Below, in pieces: positions 1-6,195 of a stretch of 6,195 nucleotides of DNA. Both the position numbers and the translations under genes were made by a program. The stretch covers positions 1-6,195 of the forward strand of contig CADCQO010000279.1 of the NCBI GenBank assembly GCA_902803585.1, written 5' to 3'. Within the stretch, counting starts at the first letter, position 1, and each line of letters starts with the position of its first letter. The notes under the pieces were generated by a model. The model searched no databases. It saw only the letters and a list, made by a program, of their open reading frames with translations, and was not told where the DNA came from. The stretch is from an uncultured Ruminococcus sp. GTDB lineage: Bacteria; Bacillota; Clostridia; Oscillospirales; Acutalibacteraceae.

Positions 1-1102
1 TATTCACGATGACCGCTTCGGATTTGAAGAAGTCGTTTACCTGCTGATGTTCGGCAAACTGCCCAACGAGGAACAGTTTGCACAGATCAACCGCCTTTTG
101 GCAGATTACCGCAATTTACCGCACTATTTCACGAGGGACGTTATTCTCAAAGCCCCCAGCAAGGATATGATGAATGCACTCGCCCGCTCGGTGCTGACGC
201 TTTACTCCTACGACCCCAATGCAGACGATACGTCCCTGCCCAATGTCCTGCGTCAGTGTTTACAGCTGATTGCCCTGTTTCCTGTTATTTCCGTTTACAG
301 CTATCAGGCATACAGCCACTATCACCGCAACCGCAGTCTGATTATCCATTCTCCCCAGCCCAACCTTTCTACTGCGGAAAATATTCTCTATATGCTCCGC
401 CCCGATTCAAAATACACCAGACTCGAAGCAAAACTGCTTGATATGTCGCTGGTACTCCATGCAGAACACGGCGGCGGCAATAACTCGTCCTTTACAACAC
501 ACGTTGTTACTTCTTCGGGAACAGATACTTACTCGGCAATTGCGGCGGCGCTCGGCTCGCTGAAAGGCCCGAAGCACGGCGGCGCCAACATCAAGGTTGT
601 CAAGATGTTTGAAGATATGCAGGCGAACATTTCCGACTCTGACGATGAAGAGGAAGTCCGTGACTATCTGACAAAGCTCCTGCACGGTGAGGCTTTTGAC
701 AAATCGGGTCTGATTTACGGCATGGGTCACGCCGTCTATTCCATCTCCGACCCCAGAGCAAGAGTTTTCAAAGGCTTTGTCGAGAAGCTCTCGGAGGAAA
801 AGAACAGAATGAAGGAATTCCGCCTCTACTCGATGGTGGAGCGTTTAGCGCCCGAAGTCATCGCCAAAGAACGACGCATCTACAAAGGCGTGAGTGCCAA
901 TGTGGACTTTTACAGCGGGTTCGTTTACAGTATGCTTGACCTTCCTGCAAAGCTGTTCACGCCGATTTTCGCTATCGCGCGCATTGCCGGCTGGTCAGCT
1001 CACCGTATGGAGGAACTGGTCAATTCGGGTAAAATTATCCGTCCTGCGTACCTGAACGTACACGAGCGCACCCCCTACACGGACATTGCCGACAGGGAAT
1101 GA
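1..1102 (+). CDS. gltA: Citrate synthase, 3' part (5' end outside window)
   Basis: Condenses oxaloacetate and acetyl-CoA to citrate in the cytoplasm. In anaerobic Clostridia this usually feeds 2-oxoglutarate and glutamate synthesis rather than a full TCA cycle. The reading frame is already open at base 2 and reads IHDDRFGFEEVVYLLMFGKLP, a conserved N-terminal citrate synthase stretch, so the ATG at 47 is an internal Met and the true start lies upstream. About 366 residues are visible, and by comparison with family members of roughly 450 the first 80-100 are missing. The three catalytic residues are present: His in KHGGAN (codon 575-577), His in GMGHAVY (728-730, followed by the substrate-binding SDPRAR), and Asp in NVDFYSG (905-907). 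An acidic run, SDSDDEEE, lies between the two His motifs. The end is TGA at 1100-1102, followed by a terminator. A 2-methylcitrate synthase role cannot be excluded from sequence alone; the citrate synthase family call is firm. Confidence 0.95.
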   Translation, partial: IHDDRFGFEEVVYLLMFGKLPNEEQFAQINRLLADYRNLPHYFTRDVILKAPSKDMMNALARSVLTLYSYDPNADDTSLPNVLRQCLQLIALFPVISVYSYQAYSHYHRNRSLIIHSPQPNLSTAENILYMLRPDSKYTRLEAKLLDMSLVLHAEHGGGNNSSFTTHVVTSSGTDTYSAIAAALGSLKGPKHGGANIKVVKMFEDMQANISDSDDEEEVRDYLTKLLHGEAFDKSGLIYGMGHAVYSISDPRARVFKGFVEKLSEEKNRMKEFRLYSMVERLAPEVIAKERRIYKGVSANVDFYSGFVYSMLDLPAKLFTPIFAIARIAGWSAHRMEELVNSGKIIRPAYLNVHERTPYTDIADRE

Positions 1103-1154
1103 TCTCCGGACGCAACCTGAAAGCCGTAAGCGTCATACACTTCTTTTTGGAACA

Positions 1155-1220
1155 GACAACAGAAAACAGACCGTATCAGATGCCCTCAGAAGCATTGATC
1201 CGGTCTGTTTTTTTGTTGTC
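1155..1220 (+). terminator. Intrinsic terminator of citrate synthase, probably bidirectional
   Basis: A perfect 11-bp stem pairs AAAACAGACCG (1163-1173) with CGGTCTGTTTT (1201-1211). Inside it the stem continues with ATCAGATGC (1175-1183) against GCATTGAT (1192-1199) with one bulged G, leaving an 8-base loop. Outside it, GACAAC (1155-1160) can pair with GTTGTC (1215-1220) across a short internal loop. On the + strand seven T follow the stem (1208-1214), classic for an intrinsic terminator after the citrate synthase stop. Read on the minus strand the same hairpin is followed by a T-rich but interrupted tract (TTTTCTGTTGTCTGTT), so it probably also ends the convergent mreB-like transcript, for which no other terminator is visible. 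Confidence 0.88.
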
Positions 1221-1256
1221 AGATCTGTATCGTGAAGCAGACGCACACCGGCACTT

Positions 1257-2270
1257 TCAGTTTTTGAAGGGGTGTATCTGCGGTCGGGACGTTTCAAGGC
1301 GGTTCAGGTAGGAAAGGGATTGTCCGCACCCGCACACCGCACAGGCAGAGGGCGACTCCGCAATATGAACACGGAGGTCTGTGGCATCACTGATGAGTTT
1401 GTCAAGTCCTGCAACCAGTGCGCCCCCGCCCGTCAGCATGATACCGTCCGTGTAAATATCACCGATCAGCTCAGGCGGTGTTTCTTCAAGAAGCTCACAG
1501 ATGCCGCTTACAATCGTCAGTGCTGTTTCAGCAAGGGGTTCGGGCATTTCTTCCGCTTTCAGCACCACGCTGTCGGGAAGTCCTGTCGAAAGACTGCTGC
1601 CCTTGACGCAGAAAGTGCCGGAACGCACCCCCTCTGTCACACAGCCGATCTGCTTTTTGGCATTTTCGGCGGTACGCCTGCCGATCAGCAGATCATGCTT
1701 CCGCCTGACATACTTGATGATGGCTTCGTCCATCGCATCGCCCGCCTGCTGTAAGGAACGTGAAACAGCAATGCCGTTCAGCGAAATAACCGCCATATCG
1801 GTTGTGCCGCCGCCGATATCCACTACCAGCGAGCCGTGTGATTCCCTGATGTCCAGCCCTGCCCCCATTGCCGCCGCTACGGGCGATTCTATCAGGCAGA
1901 CCTGACGCATTCCTGCATGAATGACGGCGCTCACAACCGCCCTTTTTTCAACGTCCGTGATGGCTGTCGGAACACATACGGCGGCACGGGGCATTCTGAT
2001 TTTCGGTGAAACGACTTTCCCCAGCATAGCGGAAAGCATCGTTTCCGCCAGATCGCAGTCGGAAATAACGCCGCCTTTCAGCGGATAGACAGCCCGTATC
2101 GTGGGCGGTGTCCGTCCGAGCATCTCATAGGCTTCTGCACCGACTGCCACCATGCGGTTATCCTCCGACCGCACAGCAATGACAGACGGTTCACAAAGAA
2201 CAACGCCTTTGTGCGGAAGGAAAATTCTTGTGAGGGAGGTTCCTGTGTCAATGGCGATATCAACGGCCAT
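1257..2270 (-). CDS. mreB: MreB-like bacterial actin (rod shape-determining protein family), stand-alone
   Basis: Cytoplasmic actin-fold ATPase of the MreB/Mbl family, whose members form membrane-associated filaments that guide side-wall peptidoglycan synthesis. The product is 337 residues, normal for the family. Visible landmarks are phosphate-1 DTGT (8-11), EPS and the MLGRTP motif, CVPTAITDVEKRAV, LIESPVAAAMGAG (126-138), phosphate-2 DIGGGTTD (151-158), the GDAMDEAI helix (177-184), and adenosine motif TGGGALVAGL (280-289). The start is ATG at 2270 because AAAGGAAG lies 9 bases upstream. An upstream ATG (2294) and GTG (2312) stay in frame but have no usable Shine-Dalgarno site. Several normally conserved spots differ: DTGTSLT for the usual DLGTANT, ESP for EEP, and CAVCGCGQSL for the usual VALGTGKAL type. 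The chosen start leaves almost no N-terminal extension. mreC and mreD are not adjacent, so this may be a paralogue rather than the main MreB. It has its own promoter, and its 3' end faces citrate synthase. Confidence 0.9.
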   Translation of the reverse strand: MAVDIAIDTGTSLTRIFLPHKGVVLCEPSVIAVRSEDNRMVAVGAEAYEMLGRTPPTIRAVYPLKGGVISDCDLAETMLSAMLGKVVSPKIRMPRAAVCVPTAITDVEKRAVVSAVIHAGMRQVCLIESPVAAAMGAGLDIRESHGSLVVDIGGGTTDMAVISLNGIAVSRSLQQAGDAMDEAIIKYVRRKHDLLIGRRTAENAKKQIGCVTEGVRSGTFCVKGSSLSTGLPDSVVLKAEEMPEPLAETALTIVSGICELLEETPPELIGDIYTDGIMLTGGGALVAGLDKLISDATDLRVHIAESPSACAVCGCGQSLSYLNRLETSRPQIHPFKN

Positions 2271-2277
2271 ACAGATT

Positions 2278-2285
2278 CTTCCTTT
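2278..2285 (-). promoter_or_regulatory. Ribosome binding site deciding the mreB-like start
   Basis: The minus strand reads AAAGGAAG here, with the AAGGA core 9 bases before ATG at 2270. Neither of the two in-frame upstream starts (ATG at 2294, GTG at 2312) has a comparable site at proper distance, so this site selects the 337-residue product. Confidence 0.75.
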
Positions 2286-2338
2286 CATTTTGGCAGAACT
2301 GTCATACAGCACATTGCCAATTATTTCCAGTACCTCCT

Positions 2339-2367
2339 ATTATAGTACAAACCGCCGTAATATGCAA
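2339..2367 (-). promoter_or_regulatory. Sigma-A-type promoter of the mreB-like gene
   Basis: On the minus strand, -35 TTGCAT (2367-2362) and -10 TATAAT (2344-2339) are separated by exactly 17 bases. The -10 is a perfect consensus and the -35 matches four of six positions. Transcription should begin near 2330-2333, giving a leader of about 60 bases before ATG at 2270. An AGGAGG at 2338-2333 abuts the -10 and would lie at or before the predicted start point, so it is probably not a working ribosome site. The promoter sits in the 135-base gap after comFC, showing that the mreB-like gene can be expressed separately. Confidence 0.8.
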
Positions 2368-2405
2368 GGGCAGTTTCTGACCTGCCGCCGAAAAATTGTG
2401 ATATG

Positions 2406-3050
2406 TCACAGAACCTCCGGAACCATACGCCGTCCGCCCAGCGCCGCCACTGCACACAAAATGCTCTCCGCACCGGCAAGCCTCAGCATTTTCCCGCATT
2501 CCTCCAGCGTGAAGCCTGTTGTGCATACATCGTCCACTATCAGCACACGCTTTCCCTCGATCTGCGGAAGATTGACCGCCTCAAAAACGCCCAGAATATT
2601 CTGTTTTCTCTGTTCAGCGTTCAGCTTGTGCTGTGTCTGGTTATGCCGCTTTTTTCTGAGCAGTGCGGCATAGGGCAGTTTGTGGATACGGGCGGTACAG
2701 CGGGCGATTTTCTCCGCATGATTGAAGCCCCGTGTCCATTTGTCGAGCCAGTACATCGGTACACAGGTGACAATATCGGGCGGTATGGCATAGTTCAGCA
2801 GATGGCTGATCTGTTCCCCGCAGCTTTCCGCAAACTGTCTGCATCCGCTTTTTTTGAAACGCACAATCGCATCGCTGATGCTTCCGTCATAGCGGAACGG
2901 TGCGATACATTCTATGTCATCAGACAGCTTTCTGCGGTAGCGGAATTTGTAGAACTGAAGCCGGCAGACACTGCATTCGTTTTCACCTTCCTCCAGCACA
3001 TCGCCGCAGTAAGGACATTTACCCGCAAAAACAAACGGAATGTGCCGCAT
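2406..3050 (-). CDS. comFC: ComFC-family protein (zinc ribbon plus phosphoribosyltransferase fold)
   Basis: A 214-residue protein of the ComF/ComFC (GntX) family. Members are needed for natural transformation in several bacteria and act in the cytoplasm on incoming single-stranded DNA; many non-competent bacteria also carry them. An N-terminal zinc ribbon is marked by CPYC (Cys12, Cys15) and CSVC (Cys26, Cys29). Family motifs follow: APFRYDG (50-56), CVPMYWLDKWTRGFNHAEKIA (start about residue 96), KRHNQTQHKLNAEQRKQNI (134-152), and the PRPP-loop signature VLIVDDVCTTGFT (169-181), with the acidic pair Asp173-Asp174. The ATG at 3050 is 7 bases beyond the recD2 stop. The Shine-Dalgarno GAGGG (3059-3055) overlaps that stop codon, implying translational coupling. 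It is complete and of usual length. The comFA helicase partner is not adjacent, as is common in Clostridia. Its biochemical substrate cannot be told from sequence. Confidence 0.93.
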   Translation of the reverse strand: MRHIPFVFAGKCPYCGDVLEEGENECSVCRLQFYKFRYRRKLSDDIECIAPFRYDGSISDAIVRFKKSGCRQFAESCGEQISHLLNYAIPPDIVTCVPMYWLDKWTRGFNHAEKIARCTARIHKLPYAALLRKKRHNQTQHKLNAEQRKQNILGVFEAVNLPQIEGKRVLIVDDVCTTGFTLEECGKMLRLAGAESILCAVAALGGRRMVPEVL

Positions 3051-3057
3051 GATGCCC

Positions 3058-5256
3058 TCACTCTCTTTCCAGAAAAGTTTTCAGTCCCGAATATCTCAGC
3101 GTTTTGCGGTTGTTTTCCACCATCGTGCGGAGGGTCGGAACATTGCCGACAAGTATCAGGAGCTTTTTGGCACGGGTCACGGCAGTATACAGCAAATTGC
3201 GGTAGTACAGCATCGGCGCACCGTAATACATCGGCATGATAACGGCGTTGAATTCATTTCCCTGACTTTTATGCACCGTTGCGGCATAGGCAAGCTCCAA
3301 CTGCAGAAGGGCTTCCTCGTCATAGGTCACCAGCTTGTCGTCAAAGCGTATCTGTGCGGCCTTTGATGCCTTGTCAATGTGTTCGATGATGCCGATATCA
3401 CCGTTGAAAATGCCGGAACCTTCCGAGCCGTCCGCCCTTGTCCAGAGCAGGTTGTAGTTGTTGCGGGTCTGCATGACCTTGTCCCCCTTCCGGAAAATAT
3501 ACAGGGGCATGGACAATTCCTGCGCCGCACTGACAGGCGGGTTGAGTGCCTGCTGTAAACGCTTGTTCAGCTCAATAACGCCCAGTTCGCCCTTTCTGCC
3601 GGGGCAAAGTACCTGTATATCGTCCAGCGGCGAATAGTGATAGGTCGCCGGAAGCCTGCGGGTATATAAATCGACAATGGTTGACGCGATTTTTTCCTTG
3701 TCGGGATAGGACAGGAAAAAGAAATCGCCGTCTTTGCGGGTGATATCCGGCATTTCACCGTGTACGATCCTGTGGGCATTGGTAACGATCAGGCTTTTCA
3801 TGGACTGGCGGAAAATCTCCGTCAGCTGTACGACAGGCACCTTTCCCGATGCAATCAGATCTCCCAGCACGTTCCCCGCTCCGACAGAAGGAAGCTGGTC
3901 GCTGTCGCCTACCATAATCAGACGGCACCCCAGCGGCAATGCCCGCATTACGCTTTCAAACAGCGGCGCATCTACCATAGAAAGTTCATCTAAAATCAGC
4001 GCATCGCATTCGAGCATATTTTTTTCGTTTCTCTTGAAAGTCGGGGTGTCGTTGGTGTCCCATTCGACTTCCAGCAAACGGTGAATCGTTCTGGCTTCTT
4101 TTCCCGTCACCTCAGACATACGCTGTGCGGCGCGTCCTGTGGGGGCGGCTAAGGACACTTTCAGACCGTGACGCAGATACAGGGCAATAATGGCGTTCAG
4201 CGTGGTTGTTTTGCCTGTGCCAGGCCCGCCCGTCAGTATCAGCAGACCGCCCGACAGCGCCTGAAAAATCGCTTTTTTCTGCAGGACGGCATAGCTCACG
4301 CCCTGCTGTTTCTCAAACTGTTCAAGTGCGGTTTCAATACCCGTGATGCTGTCCGGCGGAAACTGCCGGAGCATCGAAAGCCTTGCCGCACAAAAGGTTT
4401 CACTCCTGTACAGGGAAGGCAGGAACACAAAAGCCCTTTCATTCAGGGTATCTTCCGTCAGACTGCCGTCCATCAGCATGACGGAAAGAGTATCTGCTAT
4501 GACAGAAAGATCCAGTTTCAGAAAATCCGCCGATACCTCTGACAGCTTGTCTTTCGGGAGGCAGGTGTGACCGTTGCGGGCATTGTGGCGCAGAACATAG
4601 ATAATGCCTGTACGGATACGGTAAACGTCATCAGCCGGCTTGTTGAGTACGCCTGCGATGTAATCCGCCCGCTCAAACGGCAGACCGATATCACTGTCGC
4701 ACAGAACATAGGGATTGTTTTCTATGACATGGACGGTTTCTGTTCCGAAGCGTTTCCATACACGGATAGATTCCTGCGGTGAAACGTGATACTTCTGCAG
4801 ACATATCATTGCCTCCCTCATGCCGAAGGTTTTGGCGATTTCCGCACTCAGATAAAGGGCTTTCTCGTGTGAAATGCCCCTGATCTTTTCCAGACGCTGG
4901 GGTTCGTTCTGCATCACTTCCAGCGTATGCTCCCCGAAAGCCTCCACCAGACGGCGGGCAGTAGCCTGTCCCACGCCCTTCACTGCCCCCGAAGACAGAT
5001 ATTTCAGAATGCTGTCGGCGGTGGAGGGAATGTACTGTTCATAGTATTCAAAGGCAAACTGTTCGCCGTAGCTGGGGTGATTTTTCCAATTGCCGATCAG
5101 TTTGAGTTCATCACCGATATGAACCTCTGACATCATGCCTACTGCGGTAGCGTTCACGCCGTCACAGAGCATTGTCATAACGGTGTAGCCGTTGCTGCTG
5201 CGGAAAATAATCTCTTCTACTGCCCCGCTGAGCTGTAAAAGTTCCTTTGCTTCCAT
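3058..5256 (-). CDS. recD2: RecD2-type ATP-dependent 5'-3' DNA helicase (SF1B)
   Basis: Superfamily 1B helicase moving 5'-3' on single-stranded DNA, acting in repair, recombination and replication-fork maintenance without RecB/RecC partners (the Bacillus YrrC type). The product is 732 residues, usual length. In order: an OB-like N-terminal domain (about 9-75, GAVEEIIFRSSNGYTV); helix-hairpin-helix repeats (VKGVGQATARRL at 92-103 and IRGISHEKA at 125-133); Q motif LQKKAI (325-330); Walker A GGPGTGKTTT (343-352, Lys349); motif Ia APTGRAAQRM (371-380); Walker B LDELSM (422-427); motif III GDSDQLPSVGAG (450-461); EIFRQS (480-485); an SH3-like region around GDKVMQTRNN (591-600) and FNGDIGIIEHID (617-628); motif V ATVHKSQGNEF (659-669); motif VI LYTAVTRAKKLL (689-700). 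The start at 5256 has GAAGGTGA at 5270-5263. It is the first gene of a unit with comFC, with its own promoter. Confidence 0.96.
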   Translation of the reverse strand: MEAKELLQLSGAVEEIIFRSSNGYTVMTMLCDGVNATAVGMMSEVHIGDELKLIGNWKNHPSYGEQFAFEYYEQYIPSTADSILKYLSSGAVKGVGQATARRLVEAFGEHTLEVMQNEPQRLEKIRGISHEKALYLSAEIAKTFGMREAMICLQKYHVSPQESIRVWKRFGTETVHVIENNPYVLCDSDIGLPFERADYIAGVLNKPADDVYRIRTGIIYVLRHNARNGHTCLPKDKLSEVSADFLKLDLSVIADTLSVMLMDGSLTEDTLNERAFVFLPSLYRSETFCAARLSMLRQFPPDSITGIETALEQFEKQQGVSYAVLQKKAIFQALSGGLLILTGGPGTGKTTTLNAIIALYLRHGLKVSLAAPTGRAAQRMSEVTGKEARTIHRLLEVEWDTNDTPTFKRNEKNMLECDALILDELSMVDAPLFESVMRALPLGCRLIMVGDSDQLPSVGAGNVLGDLIASGKVPVVQLTEIFRQSMKSLIVTNAHRIVHGEMPDITRKDGDFFFLSYPDKEKIASTIVDLYTRRLPATYHYSPLDDIQVLCPGRKGELGVIELNKRLQQALNPPVSAAQELSMPLYIFRKGDKVMQTRNNYNLLWTRADGSEGSGIFNGDIGIIEHIDKASKAAQIRFDDKLVTYDEEALLQLELAYAATVHKSQGNEFNAVIMPMYYGAPMLYYRNLLYTAVTRAKKLLILVGNVPTLRTMVENNRKTLRYSGLKTFLERE

Positions 5257-5280
5257 ATTGGTTCACCTTCCGTTCCTTTT

Positions 5281-5341
5281 CTGAAATTCAGTTTACGCTC
5301 TTCTCACCGTTCTGTCAAGACAGCAGGAAACAGGGACAGCA
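5281..5341 (-). promoter_or_regulatory. recD2-comFC promoter with flanking palindromes and a direct repeat
   Basis: On the minus strand a perfect -35 TTGACA (5318-5313) is followed after 17 bases by -10 TAAACT (5295-5290), a strong sigma-A-type promoter. Transcription should start near 5283, giving a short leader of about 27 bases before ATG at 5256. Two small palindromes overlap the core: CTGTC-AA-GACAG at 5312-5323 covers the -35, and CTGAA-A-TTCAG at 5281-5291 covers the edge of the -10 and the start point. A 7-base direct repeat GACAGCA occurs at 5319-5325 and 5335-5341, 16 bases apart. The promoter call is firm; an operator role for these repeats is only a suggestion. Confidence 0.82.
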
Positions 5342-5348
5342 TTCCGGC

Positions 5349-5407
5349 AAAAAAAGGCACCCGCACAGCGTACCTCCGGAAATTGCGGGATACACTGTAC
5401 AGATGCC
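5349..5407 (-). terminator. Intrinsic terminator of the serA transcript
   Basis: In minus-strand RNA the 19-base arm starting GGCAUCUG (5407-5389) pairs without a gap with the arm ending GGGUGCC (5374-5356), closing a 14-base loop. Five of the 19 pairs are G-U and the rest are Watson-Crick. Seven U follow (5355-5349). It begins 27 bases after the serA stop at 5435-5437 and lies upstream of the recD2 promoter, so it separates the two units. Confidence 0.9.
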
Positions 5408-5434
5408 TCAGAAAATTGTTGTTCAGATGTGATA

Positions 5435-6195
5435 TTACAGAACTCTTACACGGATCACGCCGTCAACTGCCTTGATAGCTTCAACAGCGCTGTCAGCCAC
5501 TGCATCAGCGGTGTCAAGAATCATGTAGGAGTATTCCTTTCTGGACTGGTTCGCCATCGCTTCAATGTTGTTGCCTGTTTCAGAGAGCTTTGCGCAGATA
5601 GTGCTGATCATGTTGGGAACATTCTTGTAGATGACACAAACTCTTGCTGCGCCTGATCTTGCCATTGCGACATTGGGCAGGGTAACGGAGTTTTTGATGT
5701 TGCCGTTCTCCAGAAAATCCTTGATCTCTTCGCCAGCCATCTTTGCACAGTTGTCCTCAGACTCCGGTGTGGAAGCGCCGAGATGCGGCAGAGCGATAAC
5801 GCCCTCTTCACCGAGAATATCATCGGTTGCAAAGTCGGTCACATAGCAGGCGATCTTCTTGTCAGCCAGACCCTTCAGGATATCGCCGGAAACAACGAGG
5901 TCAGCTCTTGAGAAGTTGAGAATGCGCACATTGTCCTTCATCTTTGCGATGCTCTCGCTGTTGATAACGCCCTTTGTATCGGGAGTCAGCGGTACATGAA
6001 TGGTGATGAAATCGCTTGCAGCATAGATTTCGTCCAGTGTAGCAACGTGCTTTACCTTGTGGGAAATCATAAGAGCGTGGTCAACGGAAAGATACGGGTC
6101 ATAGCCGACAACGTCCATTCCCAGAGCGACAGCCGCATTTGCCACCAGAATACCGATAGCACCCAGACCGATAACGCCCAGTGTCTTGCCCTTGA
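5435..6195 (-). CDS. serA: D-3-phosphoglycerate dehydrogenase, C-terminal part (5' end outside window)
   Basis: NAD-dependent oxidation of 3-phosphoglycerate to 3-phosphohydroxypyruvate, the first step of serine synthesis, in the cytoplasm. The frame is open to the window edge and 252 residues are visible (residue 1 = codon at 6193). It shows the Rossmann nucleotide loop VIGLGAIG (7-14) with the acidic residue of GYDPY (30-34) ending the second strand, HVPLTPDTKGVI (66-77), substrate-site Arg in NFSRADLV (Arg96, codon 5908-5906), catalytic His in LPHLGAST (His137, codon 5785-5783), and a C-terminal ACT domain (about 182-252, IYKNVPNMISTICAKLSE) typical of serine-responsive regulation. The position equivalent to the catalytic Glu of E. 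coli SerA (FPTE) is Asp here (FATD, Asp124, codon 5824-5822). The GTG at 6145 is an internal Val codon; the real start is upstream. The stop is TAA at 5437-5435. With about 390 residues expected for this short type, roughly 135-140 are missing. A related 2-hydroxyacid dehydrogenase is possible but the ACT domain favours SerA. Confidence 0.92.
   Translation of the reverse strand, partial: KGKTLGVIGLGAIGILVANAAVALGMDVVGYDPYLSVDHALMISHKVKHVATLDEIYAASDFITIHVPLTPDTKGVINSESIAKMKDNVRILNFSRADLVVSGDILKGLADKKIACYVTDFATDDILGEEGVIALPHLGASTPESEDNCAKMAGEEIKDFLENGNIKNSVTLPNVAMARSGAARVCVIYKNVPNMISTICAKLSETGNNIEAMANQSRKEYSYMILDTADAVADSAVEAIKAVDGVIRVRVL

Noticed and set aside
1099..1311. Small + strand ORF (70 codons) whose ATG overlaps the citrate synthase stop as ATGA.
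   Set aside because: It runs through the terminator hairpin and into the antisense of the mreB-like 3' end, and the peptide has no recognisable family features. The overlap is chance.
1272..1905. Two + strand open frames opposite the mreB-like gene.
   Set aside because: Both are antisense shadows of a clear MreB-family coding region and overlap each other in different frames.
2285..2314. Possible 9-codon leader peptide (ATG at 2314 to TGA at 2285) before the mreB-like gene.
   Set aside because: No Shine-Dalgarno site at usable distance. The AGGAGG at 2338-2333 is 18 bases away and probably lies at or before the transcription start. Too short to support.
2369..2386. Inverted repeat GGCAG/CTGCC just upstream of the mreB-like -35, considered as a comFC terminator.
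   Set aside because: Only a 5-bp stem with an 8-base loop and no T tract on either side, so too weak.
2403..3239. Long + strand open frame (278 codons) opposite comFC and the end of recD2.
   Set aside because: comFC and recD2 on the minus strand carry complete family motifs across this stretch. The + frame lacks a ribosome site or promoter and its protein looks like a frame shadow.
5257..5320. Possible SOS (LexA) box in the recD2 promoter.
   Set aside because: A GAAC occurs after the -35, but no GTTC/GTTY partner lies at the required spacing.
5399..5414. Motif CAGATGCCTCAGAA, nearly repeated as CAGATGCCCTCAGAA in the other terminator (1176-1190).
   Set aside because: One pair with a one-base indel and different flanks. 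A match of this length is not far from chance for the window, and the two hairpins otherwise differ.

Overview
The window looks like ordinary chromosome of a Gram-positive anaerobe of the class Clostridia, most likely a Ruminococcus-like member of the Oscillospiraceae. This rests on protein style (a clostridial-type citrate synthase, a short ACT-domain 3-phosphoglycerate dehydrogenase, RecD2 next to ComFC), on purine-rich Shine-Dalgarno sites and on consensus sigma-A-type promoters. The genus is inferred from family resemblance and not proven. There is no sign of mobile DNA, CRISPR, rRNA or tRNA.

Layout. At the left edge (1-1102, + strand) lies the 3' part of a citrate synthase gene. It converges on a minus-strand block, and the 154-base gap between them holds a strong hairpin terminator (about 1155-1220) that could serve both directions. 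All remaining genes read leftward on the minus strand. From right to left they are: the 3' part of a serA-type 3-phosphoglycerate dehydrogenase (5435-6195, running off the right edge); its intrinsic terminator (5349-5407); a consensus promoter (5290-5318); recD2 (3058-5256); comFC (2406-3050), starting 7 bases after the recD2 stop; a second consensus promoter (2339-2367); and an mreB-like gene (1257-2270).

How the genes relate. recD2 and comFC form a tight two-gene unit with its own promoter. RecD2 is a 5'-3' DNA helicase of repair and recombination, and ComFC is a zinc-ribbon phosphoribosyltransferase-fold protein linked to natural transformation and recombination. No terminator is visible between comFC and the mreB-like gene, so some read-through into it is possible, although it has its own promoter. 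The mreB-like gene stands apart from mreC/mreD and diverges at several usually conserved positions, which suggests a second, specialised actin homologue. The two edge genes serve central metabolism: citrate synthase (2-oxoglutarate/glutamate carbon supply in such anaerobes) and the first step of serine synthesis.

Every intergenic gap is below 180 bases and is accounted for by a promoter or terminator. I found no convincing undescribed system. The points most worth checking are the paired palindromes and direct repeat around the recD2 promoter, the divergent stand-alone MreB, and the Glu-to-Asp change in the dehydrogenase active site.
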